A stretch of DNA of 64,000 nt from the NCBI GenBank assembly GCA_029213065.1, contig JARGPH010000001.1, forward strand, positions 62,001 through 126,000, read 5' to 3'. The notes beneath the pieces were generated by a model. The model saw only the letters and a program-made list of their open reading frames with translations. It had not been told where the DNA came from and did no database searches. This stretch comes from Verrucomicrobiales bacterium (GTDB lineage Bacteria; Verrucomicrobiota; Verrucomicrobiia; Verrucomicrobiales; DEV007). Below, piece after piece: positions 52,347 to 59,633 of this stretch (positions are counted from its first letter, which is position 1; each line of letters starts with the position of its first letter). The position numbers and the translations under genes were made by a program.

Positions 52347-52421
52347 CTGCGGAGAAATGCTCACGCAGTTTCTCTACAGACTCCAAAAGTAGAGGAATCC
52401 GTGAGGATTTCTTTCCCTCGA
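52347..52421. repeat. Dispersed repeat, copy 2 (other copy 18880-18950)
   Basis: Contains GTAGAGGAATCCGTGAGGAT followed by TTCTTT, identical over 25 bp to 18919-18943, with a similar GCTCACGC segment upstream. It lies just past the end of the DUF393 gene. Confidence 0.7.
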
Positions 52422-52430
52422 CTCCCTCCC

Positions 52431-52829
52431 CTACTCAATCACCCGCGCCTCGAAATCTGGATCGGGCAGGACGCAGAAATCCTTTTTCTTCGAGAACAAA
52501 TACCGGTTCCTCGCGACCCATTTGTAAGCGGCATCACGAATGAATCGTGGAATCAGGAACGCGGGAAGAAAAATCAGCCAGGCTCCGCCGAAGACCCGTG
52601 CGAGCTGGATCGCGGCGTCACTGCGCAGAAGAACGCGCCCGTCCTCTTCCCGCATCAGAACCATCGTTCCGGTGGCCTCGTCGGAAAACGCTGTGAATCC
52701 TTTCTCCGCCGCCAGCTTTCCCTGCAGCGGCGAAAACTTGAGGCGACGATGCTTATCAAACTTCATTGCCCGCCGGACTCCGGCAGAGCAGAAGGCACAG
52801 TCGCCATCGAAAAATAAAATCCACCCCAT
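52431..52829 (-). CDS. DUF393 (DCC) thiol-disulfide oxidoreductase-like protein
   Basis: 132 residues from the ATG at 52829; a further-upstream ATG at 52889 would add a 20-residue extension unlike the family. The start MGWILFFDGDCAFCSAGVRR shows the DGDCxxC motif (C11, C14) of the DCC family, and FSPLQGKLAAEKG is conserved. A redox role is presumed, substrate unknown. Divergent from the CoA-binding protein gene. Confidence 0.85.
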   Translation of the reverse strand: MGWILFFDGDCAFCSAGVRRAMKFDKHRRLKFSPLQGKLAAEKGFTAFSDEATGTMVLMREEDGRVLLRSDAAIQLARVFGGAWLIFLPAFLIPRFIRDAAYKWVARNRYLFSKKKDFCVLPDPDFEARVIE

Positions 52830-52917
52830 GCTGAAACGATAGCATATTTCCCGACAGGGGGTGATCTGAATCATGATGAGGTTGGACAAATCGCCCTCCG
52901 CCGCGCATCATCTCGAA

Positions 52918-53292
52918 ATGAACGAAAGATCAGAGAGAGTCGTCATCCTCGGTGCGAGCAACCGCCCCGATCGCTATGCCTACAAGGCCTTTGCGACCCT
53001 CCGCAAATACGGGCATGAGCCGGTCCCCGTTCATCCTGCGCTGAGCGAAATTGCAGGGGTGCCGGTGGTGCCGGACCTTCCTTCGGTGAAAGGTGAGATC
53101 GACACGGTGACGCTCTATGTGAATCCGAAGATTTCGGAGCCTCTCGTCGACGCGATGATCGCGCTGAATCCGCGCCGGGTCATCTTCAACCCCGGCACGG
53201 AGTCAGCTCTACTGGCGGAACGGCTCGAAGCGGCCGGTATTATTGCGCAAGTGGCCTGCACCCTTGTGCTTTTGGAGACGGGGCAGTTTTAG
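52918..53292 (+). CDS. CoA-binding-domain protein (YccU-like)
   Basis: 124 residues from the ATG at 52918; another ATG at 52873 would add 15 residues. The whole chain is a Rossmann-like CoA_binding_2 domain with VVILGASNRPDRYAYKAF, VPVHPALSEIAGVPVVPDL and RRVIFNPGTES. The function of such stand-alone proteins is unknown. A long repeat-filled gap follows. Confidence 0.85.
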   Translation: MNERSERVVILGASNRPDRYAYKAFATLRKYGHEPVPVHPALSEIAGVPVVPDLPSVKGEIDTVTLYVNPKISEPLVDAMIALNPRRVIFNPGTESALLAERLEAAGIIAQVACTLVLLETGQF

Positions 53293-53369
53293 AGAGCGGT
53301 GGTTTAGACGGTGGTGATGACAGGGAATGAGTTCGCACCAATTGCGTCATGATAAGGACAGATTGAAAT

Positions 53370-53565
53370 GGGCTGAAGGCCCTACCGCCCATAGCCCGGG
53401 ACTTCAGTCCCGGGTGAGTTCAAGTAGCCCTGAGCGACCTGAAGGGACGCTCGAAACTCCTCCCCGTTCATACACTGTGCGAGCGACCTTTCAGGTCGCG
53501 TTTTCGGGATACCCTATACCCCGGGCTGAAGCCCGGGGCTCTGTGCGATCAGGCTTTCAGCCTGT
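53370..53565. repeat. Cluster of hairpins with TTCAG/CTGAA loops
   Basis: At least five palindromes are stacked: GGGCTGAAGGCCC, CCCGGGACTTCAGTCCCGGG (53395-53414), GAGCG...CGCTC (53432-53452), GCGACCTTTCAGGTCGC (53483-53499) followed by GTTTT, CCCCGGGCTGAAGCCCGGGG (53519-53538), and CAGGCTTTCAGCCTG (53549-53563). All share a TTCAG or CTGAA centre. Typical REP-like intergenic elements; may act as 3'-end stabilisers or terminators. Confidence 0.75.
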
Positions 53566-53588
53566 TGATACGATCTCATTACCTGACG

Positions 53589-53760
53589 CAAATGAATTCT
53601 CATTCCTCTACGGACAAAATAAGTGGCGTGCTTCCAGCCGCCGGATAAGACTTACGCGGCGGGCCTGAGCACGGGCAGGGCTTCCGCTGGCAGCAGGATG
53701 CAGCCACTCCGTGGGTCGCTTTTGCTCTGATGGAATGAATTCTCATTCCTCTACGGCCTC
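53589..53760. repeat. Re-arranged dispersed repeat and ATTCTCATTCCTCTACGG motifs
   Basis: AATGAATTCTCATTCCTCTA (continuing CGG) occurs near 53590 and again near 53735, and the arms AGTGGCGTGCTTCCAGCCGC (53622-53641) and GGCAGCAGGATGCAGCCACT (53690-53709) form a divergent version of the family at 45731 and 48936. No gene is supported in this interval. Confidence 0.65.
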
Positions 53761-53775
53761 AAGGAGATTTAGACC

Positions 53776-53900
53776 GTCATCTGTGCCAATCCGGGTCATC
53801 CGTTCTAAATCTGTGCTTAAATTCATAGCCACTGATTTTTTTACACAGATCTCATTGGCTCTGAAGGAGATTAAGAAAAAGAGCAGGAAAAAGAAAAAGA
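53776..53900. other. Non-coding stretch with ATCTGTGCC/CACAGATC-like motifs
   Basis: ATCTGTGCC and AATCTGTGC repeats on one side and ACACAGATCTC on the other resemble the short dispersed ATCTGTG-type repeats seen between genes in this phylum. A purine-rich run (GAGATTAAGAAAAAGAGCAG) follows. Nothing codes here. Confidence 0.35.
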
Positions 53901-53977
53901 GGTTTTCGCAGGGACTCTTTAGAGGTCTGTAAGACTTTTTCCCCGATGATGGGGTTGAAGTGGCTTCGAACAAGTAG

Positions 53978-53996
53978 TGGCACACCCGTAGGGATT
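53978..53996 (-). repeat. Duplicated tRNA-Arg 3' end (possible att remnant)
   Basis: TGGCACACCCGTAGGGATT is identical to the terminal 19 bases of the tRNA-Arg gene (54121-54139), including its CCA end. The interval between the copies is about 124 bp and carries TCCGGCTGAGCCGGA, a hairpin. This looks like the scar of a tRNA-targeted integration, or the remains of a second tRNA gene. Confidence 0.7.
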
Positions 53997-54120
53997 GGCT
54001 GCCGCCTGCGCGGGATCTACTCGCTACCGCTCGTAATAATATAATCCGGCTGAGCCGGAGAATGGCGCTCGAACCGTGTTCGAAACCCAACAGCTGCGAC
54101 TTTTACTCCTTCGTCGCAAA

Positions 54121-54197
54121 TGGCACACCCGTAGGGATTCGAACCCCAAACCTCCTGATCCGTAGTCAAGCGCTCTATCCAGTTGAGCTACGGGTGC
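54121..54197 (-). tRNA. tRNA-Arg (anticodon ACG)
   Basis: 77-nt cloverleaf on the minus strand with an encoded CCA. The acceptor GCACCCG pairs with CGGGTGT (the first pair G-U). D-arm GCTCAACTGGATAGAGC; anticodon loop CTACGGA (anticodon ACG) between CTTGA and TCAGG; T-arm GGGGTTCGAATCCC. Fits a bacterial tRNA-Arg that reads CGN codons. A 19-bp duplication of its 3' end lies 143 bp away. Confidence 0.95.
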
Positions 54198-54326
54198 GTT
54201 TTCCACTTGTTCAACCGAATGGCTGAAGCGGACGGCAATGTGCGCAGATTCTGAGCTTTGACAAGCGAAAATTATGGGAGTTTTCAGTTTCAAGTTTTCA
54301 GTTTCCAGACAAGCTTGACTGAACTG

Positions 54327-54761
54327 ATGAAAGCCGGCCCCACCAAGATCACTCTCCACGTCATTTGCGCGATCCTATTCGGACTCTTTGCCTGGTTTCA
54401 GCGCAATGACATTGACCCCGAAATCTACCACAATCCCTCCAGCCTCGACGCGGCGCTCTGGCTGCTGTTCTACGGCTTGATCGCGATTCTTTTCGTTGTT
54501 TCCCTGTTCAAGCGTATTCCCCGCTGGATTCTCATTATTGCGCTCATCGCCTGTGTCATTGAAATGGCGACGACCGGCCCCGGTTTGGTGCAAAACCTCT
54601 TTGGCGAGGAGGATTTCACGATGACGCAGGTGAGCATGTCAGCGGAAGACCCGCGAGTCGAGCTGACCCGCGAATTCTTCGGTGCCGTCATAGCTCTCCT
54701 CGGTGTGATCGGGCTCTGGTTCAGCGAAAGCCGGAGAAAATCGGCTACTGAGCCGGTGTGA
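54327..54761 (+). CDS. TMEM220-family membrane protein
   Basis: 144 residues from the ATG at 54327; upstream codons are not part of the family. Four hydrophobic segments (about 10-24, 44-60, 67-83, 117-133) and FAWFQRNDIDPEIY and REFFGAVIALLG are typical of TMEM220-like proteins. The function is unknown. Its 3' end overlaps the convergent sugar-dehydrogenase gene by 17 nt. Confidence 0.75.
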   Translation: MKAGPTKITLHVICAILFGLFAWFQRNDIDPEIYHNPSSLDAALWLLFYGLIAILFVVSLFKRIPRWILIIALIACVIEMATTGPGLVQNLFGEEDFTMTQVSMSAEDPRVELTREFFGAVIALLGVIGLWFSESRRKSATEPV

Positions 54762-55962
54762 TCCGGAAGATATTCCCCTTCCACCCGAGGACGATGGCCT
54801 CGCCATTTTCGTCGGGGTAGAATCCGGTCGGCTGAACCGTTGGCGCGGATAAATCAGCGGGCTTCTCAATGTGGTAATTCGCATCCATTTTTTTCGAGTC
54901 AGCGTCGTAGTGCAGCGCCCAGAGATTGCCGAAGCGCCAGTCTCCGTAGAGAAAGTGGCCCGCTAGCGCAGGAATCGCCTTCCCGCGGTAGACAAAGCCC
55001 CCGGTGATGCTGAGTCCGTCGGAGCGGTCATACTGGTGGATCGGCTCTTCAAGATCGAGGTCAGCGGGGACGTCCGGCTTTTTACCGAGAGGCGCCATCA
55101 TCGCAGCGCGGAGAGGAAACGCGGTATTTCCCTCACGATATTCCCATCCGTAGTTGCCGGCCTTTTTGATGATGTTGATTTCCTCGTAAAGATCCTGACC
55201 AACGTCGGCGAGAAAGAAAAGTCCGGTCTCGGGGTCGATCGCACTGCCCCACGGATTCCGCAGGCCCAATGCCCAGATCTCAGGGCAGGCAATGGGATCA
55301 TTGATGAAAGGGTTGTCCTCAGGGATGCCATAAGGGAGATCTCCGGTGCGCCCGTCCACATCGATGCGGAGGACCTTGCCGTTCCAGCGGGTAAGTTTCT
55401 GCGAGAGCATGAAAACGCCGTTTTTCATCCCCCCGTCGCCGACCGTCAGATAGAGCAATCCGTCTTTCGGATCAAAAAGGATATTGCCGGAATTGTGATT
55501 CCACTCGGGCTGCTGCACCTCGATAAGAACTCGCTCGCTCGCAGGGTCGGCCTTGTTCGGATCATCTTTGGAAACCTGAAACTCAGAGAGGACGAGTCGT
55601 TTCGGTCCCTGCTTCGAATAGGTAAGAAAAAAGCGTCCGTTGTTTTTAAAATTGGGGTGAAAAACCATTCCGAGGAGTCCCTCTTCGAAATCTTTTTCGA
55701 CACCCATTCGGTCGGTGACATCGAAAAAGAGGCTCGCCTCGCCTGCTTTTTCGTCTGCGGATAGAAGTTTAATCTTACCCGTCTGCTCAGCGAGAAAGCG
55801 GCGATTCGTTCCATCATCGGGAATCTGGAGAGAAAGCGGTCGCTCAAACTCAAGGTGTGAGTAGATCGGTGTGAGCGATATTTGGGGGTCCGCAGCGTGA
55901 GCCGAAAAGGCGATCAACGCGAGCGCAGCTGCGAAAAAGAGAGTGGCGGGTGACTTCTGCAT
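54745..55962 (-). CDS. PQQ-type sorbosone/glucose-dehydrogenase-like secreted protein
   Basis: 405 residues with signal peptide MQKSPATLFFAAALALIAFSAHA. A six-bladed beta-propeller of the soluble glucose/sorbosone dehydrogenase family: NRRFLAEQTGKIKLL, GLLGMVFHPNFKNNGRFFLT, WNHNSGNILFDPKDGLLYLT (with the typical active-site His), VGDGG and PEIWALGLRNPWG. PQQ would be needed; PQQ biosynthesis is not encoded here. Periplasmic sugar oxidation is likely, the substrate unknown. Confidence 0.88.
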   Translation of the reverse strand: MQKSPATLFFAAALALIAFSAHAADPQISLTPIYSHLEFERPLSLQIPDDGTNRRFLAEQTGKIKLLSADEKAGEASLFFDVTDRMGVEKDFEEGLLGMVFHPNFKNNGRFFLTYSKQGPKRLVLSEFQVSKDDPNKADPASERVLIEVQQPEWNHNSGNILFDPKDGLLYLTVGDGGMKNGVFMLSQKLTRWNGKVLRIDVDGRTGDLPYGIPEDNPFINDPIACPEIWALGLRNPWGSAIDPETGLFFLADVGQDLYEEINIIKKAGNYGWEYREGNTAFPLRAAMMAPLGKKPDVPADLDLEEPIHQYDRSDGLSITGGFVYRGKAIPALAGHFLYGDWRFGNLWALHYDADSKKMDANYHIEKPADLSAPTVQPTGFYPDENGEAIVLGWKGNIFRITPAQ

Positions 55963-56067
55963 GGGAGAACGATAGGGAGTTTCAACGTTTTAGGCAACTC
56001 TTGTGAAGGTCACGAAAGTGCCATACGATTCTGCGGTTTTAAAACCGGCGATGACCAGCCTTCTTTT

Positions 56068-57645
56068 ATGATTTCAGATTCTCTCCAGCGCCAACTGGCG
56101 GCCCGGTCCCGCGACCGGAGTTTTCTCATCCGCAGCTCGCTCATTATCGTTGCCGTCGCCGTCGTGATTTCGTTTATCACCTCGCACTTTTTCTATTCTC
56201 AGTCGAAACGCGCCGGCGGGGATGGAACGGGAGTGCAGTTGCAGGTAACAGAGGAGCAATTGATTTCATTCATCCGATTCGGCGTCCCTTTCCTGTCGGG
56301 CGGGAACGAACTCAATTGCCTCTACCTCAAGGATGACTGGAACCGGAGCGGCCATCTCGACGTCATCTCGGGACAGCTCAAAGCAGCGGAGGCCTCGGAT
56401 AACACGGAGTCGATTCAGCTCTGGATGCAGGGACTCAACTCGGAGACTCCTGACATTTTCATCCAGACGCTTGAAGGCCTGCCTGCCGATTTGAAATGGC
56501 GGGACGAATTTATCGGCGATCTTTTCATTCAGGAAGAGAATCATGACAGGGCGCTGGAATACTATCTTGCCGCGACGGACAAAGAGAACCACTCCAACTA
56601 CTCGCTCCGATCAGCGGTCGCTCTGGCGCATTACAACGAGGACGCTCCGCTCCTGCGGGAACTCCTCGGGGATGCCAAATTCAGAAACGCTCTCAGTCCC
56701 GAAGCGCGCATCGATTACTACAGCTATCTGCGCGACTACCCGCAGCTCGGCCTCGCTATTCTGCAATCGGATGCGAGTTCCTGGTTTTCGCCCTATCTGA
56801 TCCCTGCTTTGTTCACCGCCCTGATCTGGGGCCTGATTCTGAACAGCTTCTGGGTGCCGTCACGGGAGCGAATCGTCATGAGCTGCCTCGCTTTCCTCCT
56901 CGGAGTTTTGAGCGCCACCCTGACACTGTTCGCCGTGGTGATTCAGGAAGACATTCGCGGATTCACCTGGTCCCGGACCGACACCGATATTTCACAATTC
57001 CTCTACTTCCTCGTCGGCGTTGCCCTGAGAGAGGAAACGGTCAAACTGCTCTGTTTTATTCCTTTGATAGGGTGGCTGCGCAAAAGGAACGAGCCGGTCG
57101 AAGCACTGATTCTTGCCGGCATGGTCGGACTCGGTTTTGCAGTGAATGAGAACATTGGCTATTTCCAGCGCAGCCCCGGTGACTCACTCGTCAGCTGGAT
57201 TCGACTCCTCACCGCGAACCCTCTCCACTTCGCGCTCACCGGTGTCGCGGGCTTCTACCTCGCCCGTATGGTTCAGCGGAAAGGCCACGGGATGGAGGAA
57301 TTTCTCATCGCATTCATTGCCGTCGTCTTTGCTCATGGCGTCTACAATTCGGTTATCTCAATTGACGCTTTCATTGAGTATGCGCCGCTCAGCACCATTC
57401 TCGTGGCAGTGATCGCGTATCAGTATTTCGACCGGCTCCGGGATTCGATGCACACCGATCGAATCCACCGTCGTATTTCCCCGCTCGGTGTCTTCGTTTT
57501 GGGCTCTGCTGTCCTGACCTGCCTCGCGATGCTGACCTCGGCGGCGAGCCAACCGATGAGCATTGCTTTCCGGGATTTCGCATTGGGGGTAGCGACGATG
57601 ATTCCGCTCGCCTTCGCCTTTATCAATCGTTTCCGAGATCTGTAA
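56068..57645 (+). CDS. PrsW-like intramembrane protease with a helical N-terminal region
   Basis: 525 residues. Residues about 25-45 form one membrane helix, then a soluble repeat-like region of about 170 residues (DLFIQEENHDRALEYYLAAT, tetratricopeptide-like). The rest is polytopic with the PrsW signature: REETVKLLCFIPL, NENIGYF, HFALTGVAGFYL and FAHGVYNSVI. PrsW is a glutamic intramembrane protease that cleaves anti-sigma factor RsiW in Bacillus, so a target among the FecR-like proteins in this organism is possible but unproven. Convergent with the PIG-L gene (23-nt overlap). Confidence 0.82.
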   Translation: MISDSLQRQLAARSRDRSFLIRSSLIIVAVAVVISFITSHFFYSQSKRAGGDGTGVQLQVTEEQLISFIRFGVPFLSGGNELNCLYLKDDWNRSGHLDVISGQLKAAEASDNTESIQLWMQGLNSETPDIFIQTLEGLPADLKWRDEFIGDLFIQEENHDRALEYYLAATDKENHSNYSLRSAVALAHYNEDAPLLRELLGDAKFRNALSPEARIDYYSYLRDYPQLGLAILQSDASSWFSPYLIPALFTALIWGLILNSFWVPSRERIVMSCLAFLLGVLSATLTLFAVVIQEDIRGFTWSRTDTDISQFLYFLVGVALREETVKLLCFIPLIGWLRKRNEPVEALILAGMVGLGFAVNENIGYFQRSPGDSLVSWIRLLTANPLHFALTGVAGFYLARMVQRKGHGMEEFLIAFIAVVFAHGVYNSVISIDAFIEYAPLSTILVAVIAYQYFDRLRDSMHTDRIHRRISPLGVFVLGSAVLTCLAMLTSAASQPMSIAFRDFALGVATMIPLAFAFINRFRDL

Positions 57646-58453
57646 TCGCATCGATATTGCCAGCCTGAAGGCAATAGGATTCCACCGAAGTAGATTGCAC
57701 GAAGTCATCGGTTTCCCCTCCCGCGAACCGCCGGAAAAGGCTCCTCTGGGTCGCATGAGAATCGAGAGCGGCGAGTCGTTTCGCATGGAATCCCGAGGCA
57801 TCGAATCGCAGAGCCGCCTCGTCATCTTCGTTGATGAGATGAGGCAAAAGATGGTCCTCGTCGCGGGCGAGAAAGGTAATCCAGGCAGTCGCTTCGGTGC
57901 CGTCTCCCCCGAGCACTTTACGCACTGCGGAATGTGCGAGCAGATGCGCGGCGTGCCAGTATTCCCCGCTGCTTCCGTGTGAAATCACAAGATCGACCTC
58001 CAGGAAGTACGGCCGGATTTCGTCAGCGAGTTGATCAACACTTACCTCCGGGGCAAACACCCGGTAGGCTCCGCCGAGCGGGTCTACATGATCGAGAAAA
58101 ACGAGGCGATCAACCTCGAGCGCATCGCAGGCGGCCTTCATTTCTTTTTCACGAATTCTACCGAGATCCTCGCGCTTCGCGCCACCGGTCGGTCCTCCCT
58201 CTCCACGGGTCATACAAATCACGGTGACCTCCGATCCATTCGCCTTCAAGGCGCTGATCAGGCCCGAGCAAAAGGTTTCATCATCGGGGTGCGCCACGAA
58301 CACCAGCGCTTTTGCAACGCTCTTAACATCATCCTGACTGATCTCTTTCGGCGAATCCCTGAACTGACGGAGTATTCTCAACAGGTTGCGAGAATGCTTC
58401 AGATAGAACACAGGATCGGAAAGACGATGTGCAACTTTTGTGGCGAACCCCAT
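57623..58453 (-). CDS. PIG-L/LmbE-family N-acetylglucosaminyl deacetylase
   Basis: 276 residues from the ATG at 58453, 10 nt after the glycosyltransferase stop; an ATG at 58495 would overlap that gene. Zinc motif AHPDDE in ALVFVAHPDDETFCSGL and the third ligand in SGEYWHAAHLLAH define the PIG-L family, which removes acetyl groups from N-acetylated sugars. Last gene of the exopolysaccharide cluster, so it probably edits a polysaccharide or its lipid-linked precursor. Confidence 0.88.
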   Translation of the reverse strand: MGFATKVAHRLSDPVFYLKHSRNLLRILRQFRDSPKEISQDDVKSVAKALVFVAHPDDETFCSGLISALKANGSEVTVICMTRGEGGPTGGAKREDLGRIREKEMKAACDALEVDRLVFLDHVDPLGGAYRVFAPEVSVDQLADEIRPYFLEVDLVISHGSSGEYWHAAHLLAHSAVRKVLGGDGTEATAWITFLARDEDHLLPHLINEDDEAALRFDASGFHAKRLAALDSHATQRSLFRRFAGGETDDFVQSTSVESYCLQAGNIDAITDLGND

Positions 58454-58463
58454 AGCTGAACAC

Positions 58464-59633
58464 TCAACATCGTGATGCCGCAAAAGCCAGCACATGTTCC
58501 CGCAACTCTCTCATGAAGACATCGGGACCGAACTGCCCGACACGGGCGAGCAACTCACCCCGGAGTGCCTCCACCTTTCCGGGATGCTCAATCAGGTCGA
58601 GCAGCTTGGAAACGGCTTCCTCGTCGGTCTCGTATTGAAGTTCGGAATGAGGAACAATCTCCACGGCGCCGCCGGTCGCAGGGACAATGGGAACACATCC
58701 CATTGAGGCCATCTCCGCGACGGCTATTCCAAAAGCTTCGATCCGGCAGGCATGAATCGCGAAGGTTTGCTCCGAAAGAATCCGCTGCTTCTCCTCCAAT
58801 TCCAGGAAACCGACCGGCTCAATCCAATCCCCGTGTCGCTCCAGCACTTGTGCGAGATGCCGACTGTATTCCGAGTCGTCGAGGTTGCCGATCAACTTAA
58901 GAGTCGCCGGATACCCCTTCTCCCGCAGTGCCGCAAGAATGCGGATGATGCGCTCAATCTCTTTCTCCGGAACAACTCGCCCGAGACAGACAAATCCTAA
59001 CGGATCACGCTCAGTGTCGAATGCGGCCGCAGGAAGAATCACCGGAGGGTAGATCACAGCGGATTTCCCGATACCAAAATAGCGCCCTAACTGATCCACA
59101 CACCACTGTGAGTTTGAAAGAACGAGGTCGCCCCGTTCCCTCAGAGGGGGCCGCTTCACCCCGAATAGATTCCCGACCGCGAGGTAGACCTTCCGGACGA
59201 GCGATTCTTTGTGTTTAAAATTCGACTCGCCGTAGATATAGAGTCGCTTCCGCATGTCCTCACTGAAACTGAAATCGCCGAGCAACTGAATCCCCGGTTT
59301 TCCAAAAAACACCGGGTTGTAAGCGCTCAGGCAGAGGTCGTAATCTCCGGCGATGCGATTGCAGAATTTTTCAAAGTAGCGATTTTGCCAGAGGACCAGC
59401 TTTAAAGGGCCATCCACCGTCGGCACAACCGGGGCCTTGATGACTTTCACTTTGAGAGGGTCGACATGACTGCCGTAGGCACCGTTCAGTTCTTCCCAAT
59501 CCAACGGGGAAGCGGTAACAAAGGTGACTTCGTAATCATCCTGAAGCGCCTCAAGAGTCCACATCGCGGTGGCCTCGGAGCCACCCCTCCCCATCCAGGG
59601 ATGAGACACGAGAATGCTGCGTTTTTGACTCAT
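58464..59633 (-). CDS. Glycosyltransferase family 4
   Basis: 389 residues. GT-B fold: N-terminal SHPWMGRGGSEATAMWTLEA and the nucleotide-sugar-binding C-terminal half with FVCLGRVVPEKEIERIIRIL and the E-x7-E region IEAFGIAVAEMASMGCVPIV. Retaining transferases of this kind add hexoses in exopolysaccharide assembly. The start overlaps the GT2 stop by 4 nt, so it is in the same operon. Confidence 0.92.
   Translation of the reverse strand: MSQKRSILVSHPWMGRGGSEATAMWTLEALQDDYEVTFVTASPLDWEELNGAYGSHVDPLKVKVIKAPVVPTVDGPLKLVLWQNRYFEKFCNRIAGDYDLCLSAYNPVFFGKPGIQLLGDFSFSEDMRKRLYIYGESNFKHKESLVRKVYLAVGNLFGVKRPPLRERGDLVLSNSQWCVDQLGRYFGIGKSAVIYPPVILPAAAFDTERDPLGFVCLGRVVPEKEIERIIRILAALREKGYPATLKLIGNLDDSEYSRHLAQVLERHGDWIEPVGFLELEEKQRILSEQTFAIHACRIEAFGIAVAEMASMGCVPIVPATGGAVEIVPHSELQYETDEEAVSKLLDLIEHPGKVEALRGELLARVGQFGPDVFMRELREHVLAFAASRC

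Noticed and set aside
53327-53668. 113-codon open frame in the repeat-rich gap
   Set aside because: It lies entirely in REP-like hairpins; no domain or start signal.
54024-54359. Minus-strand frame with the VAQLDRALDYGSGGLGFESL peptide
   Set aside because: This peptide is the well-known false translation of a tRNA gene; the DNA folds as tRNA-Arg(ACG).
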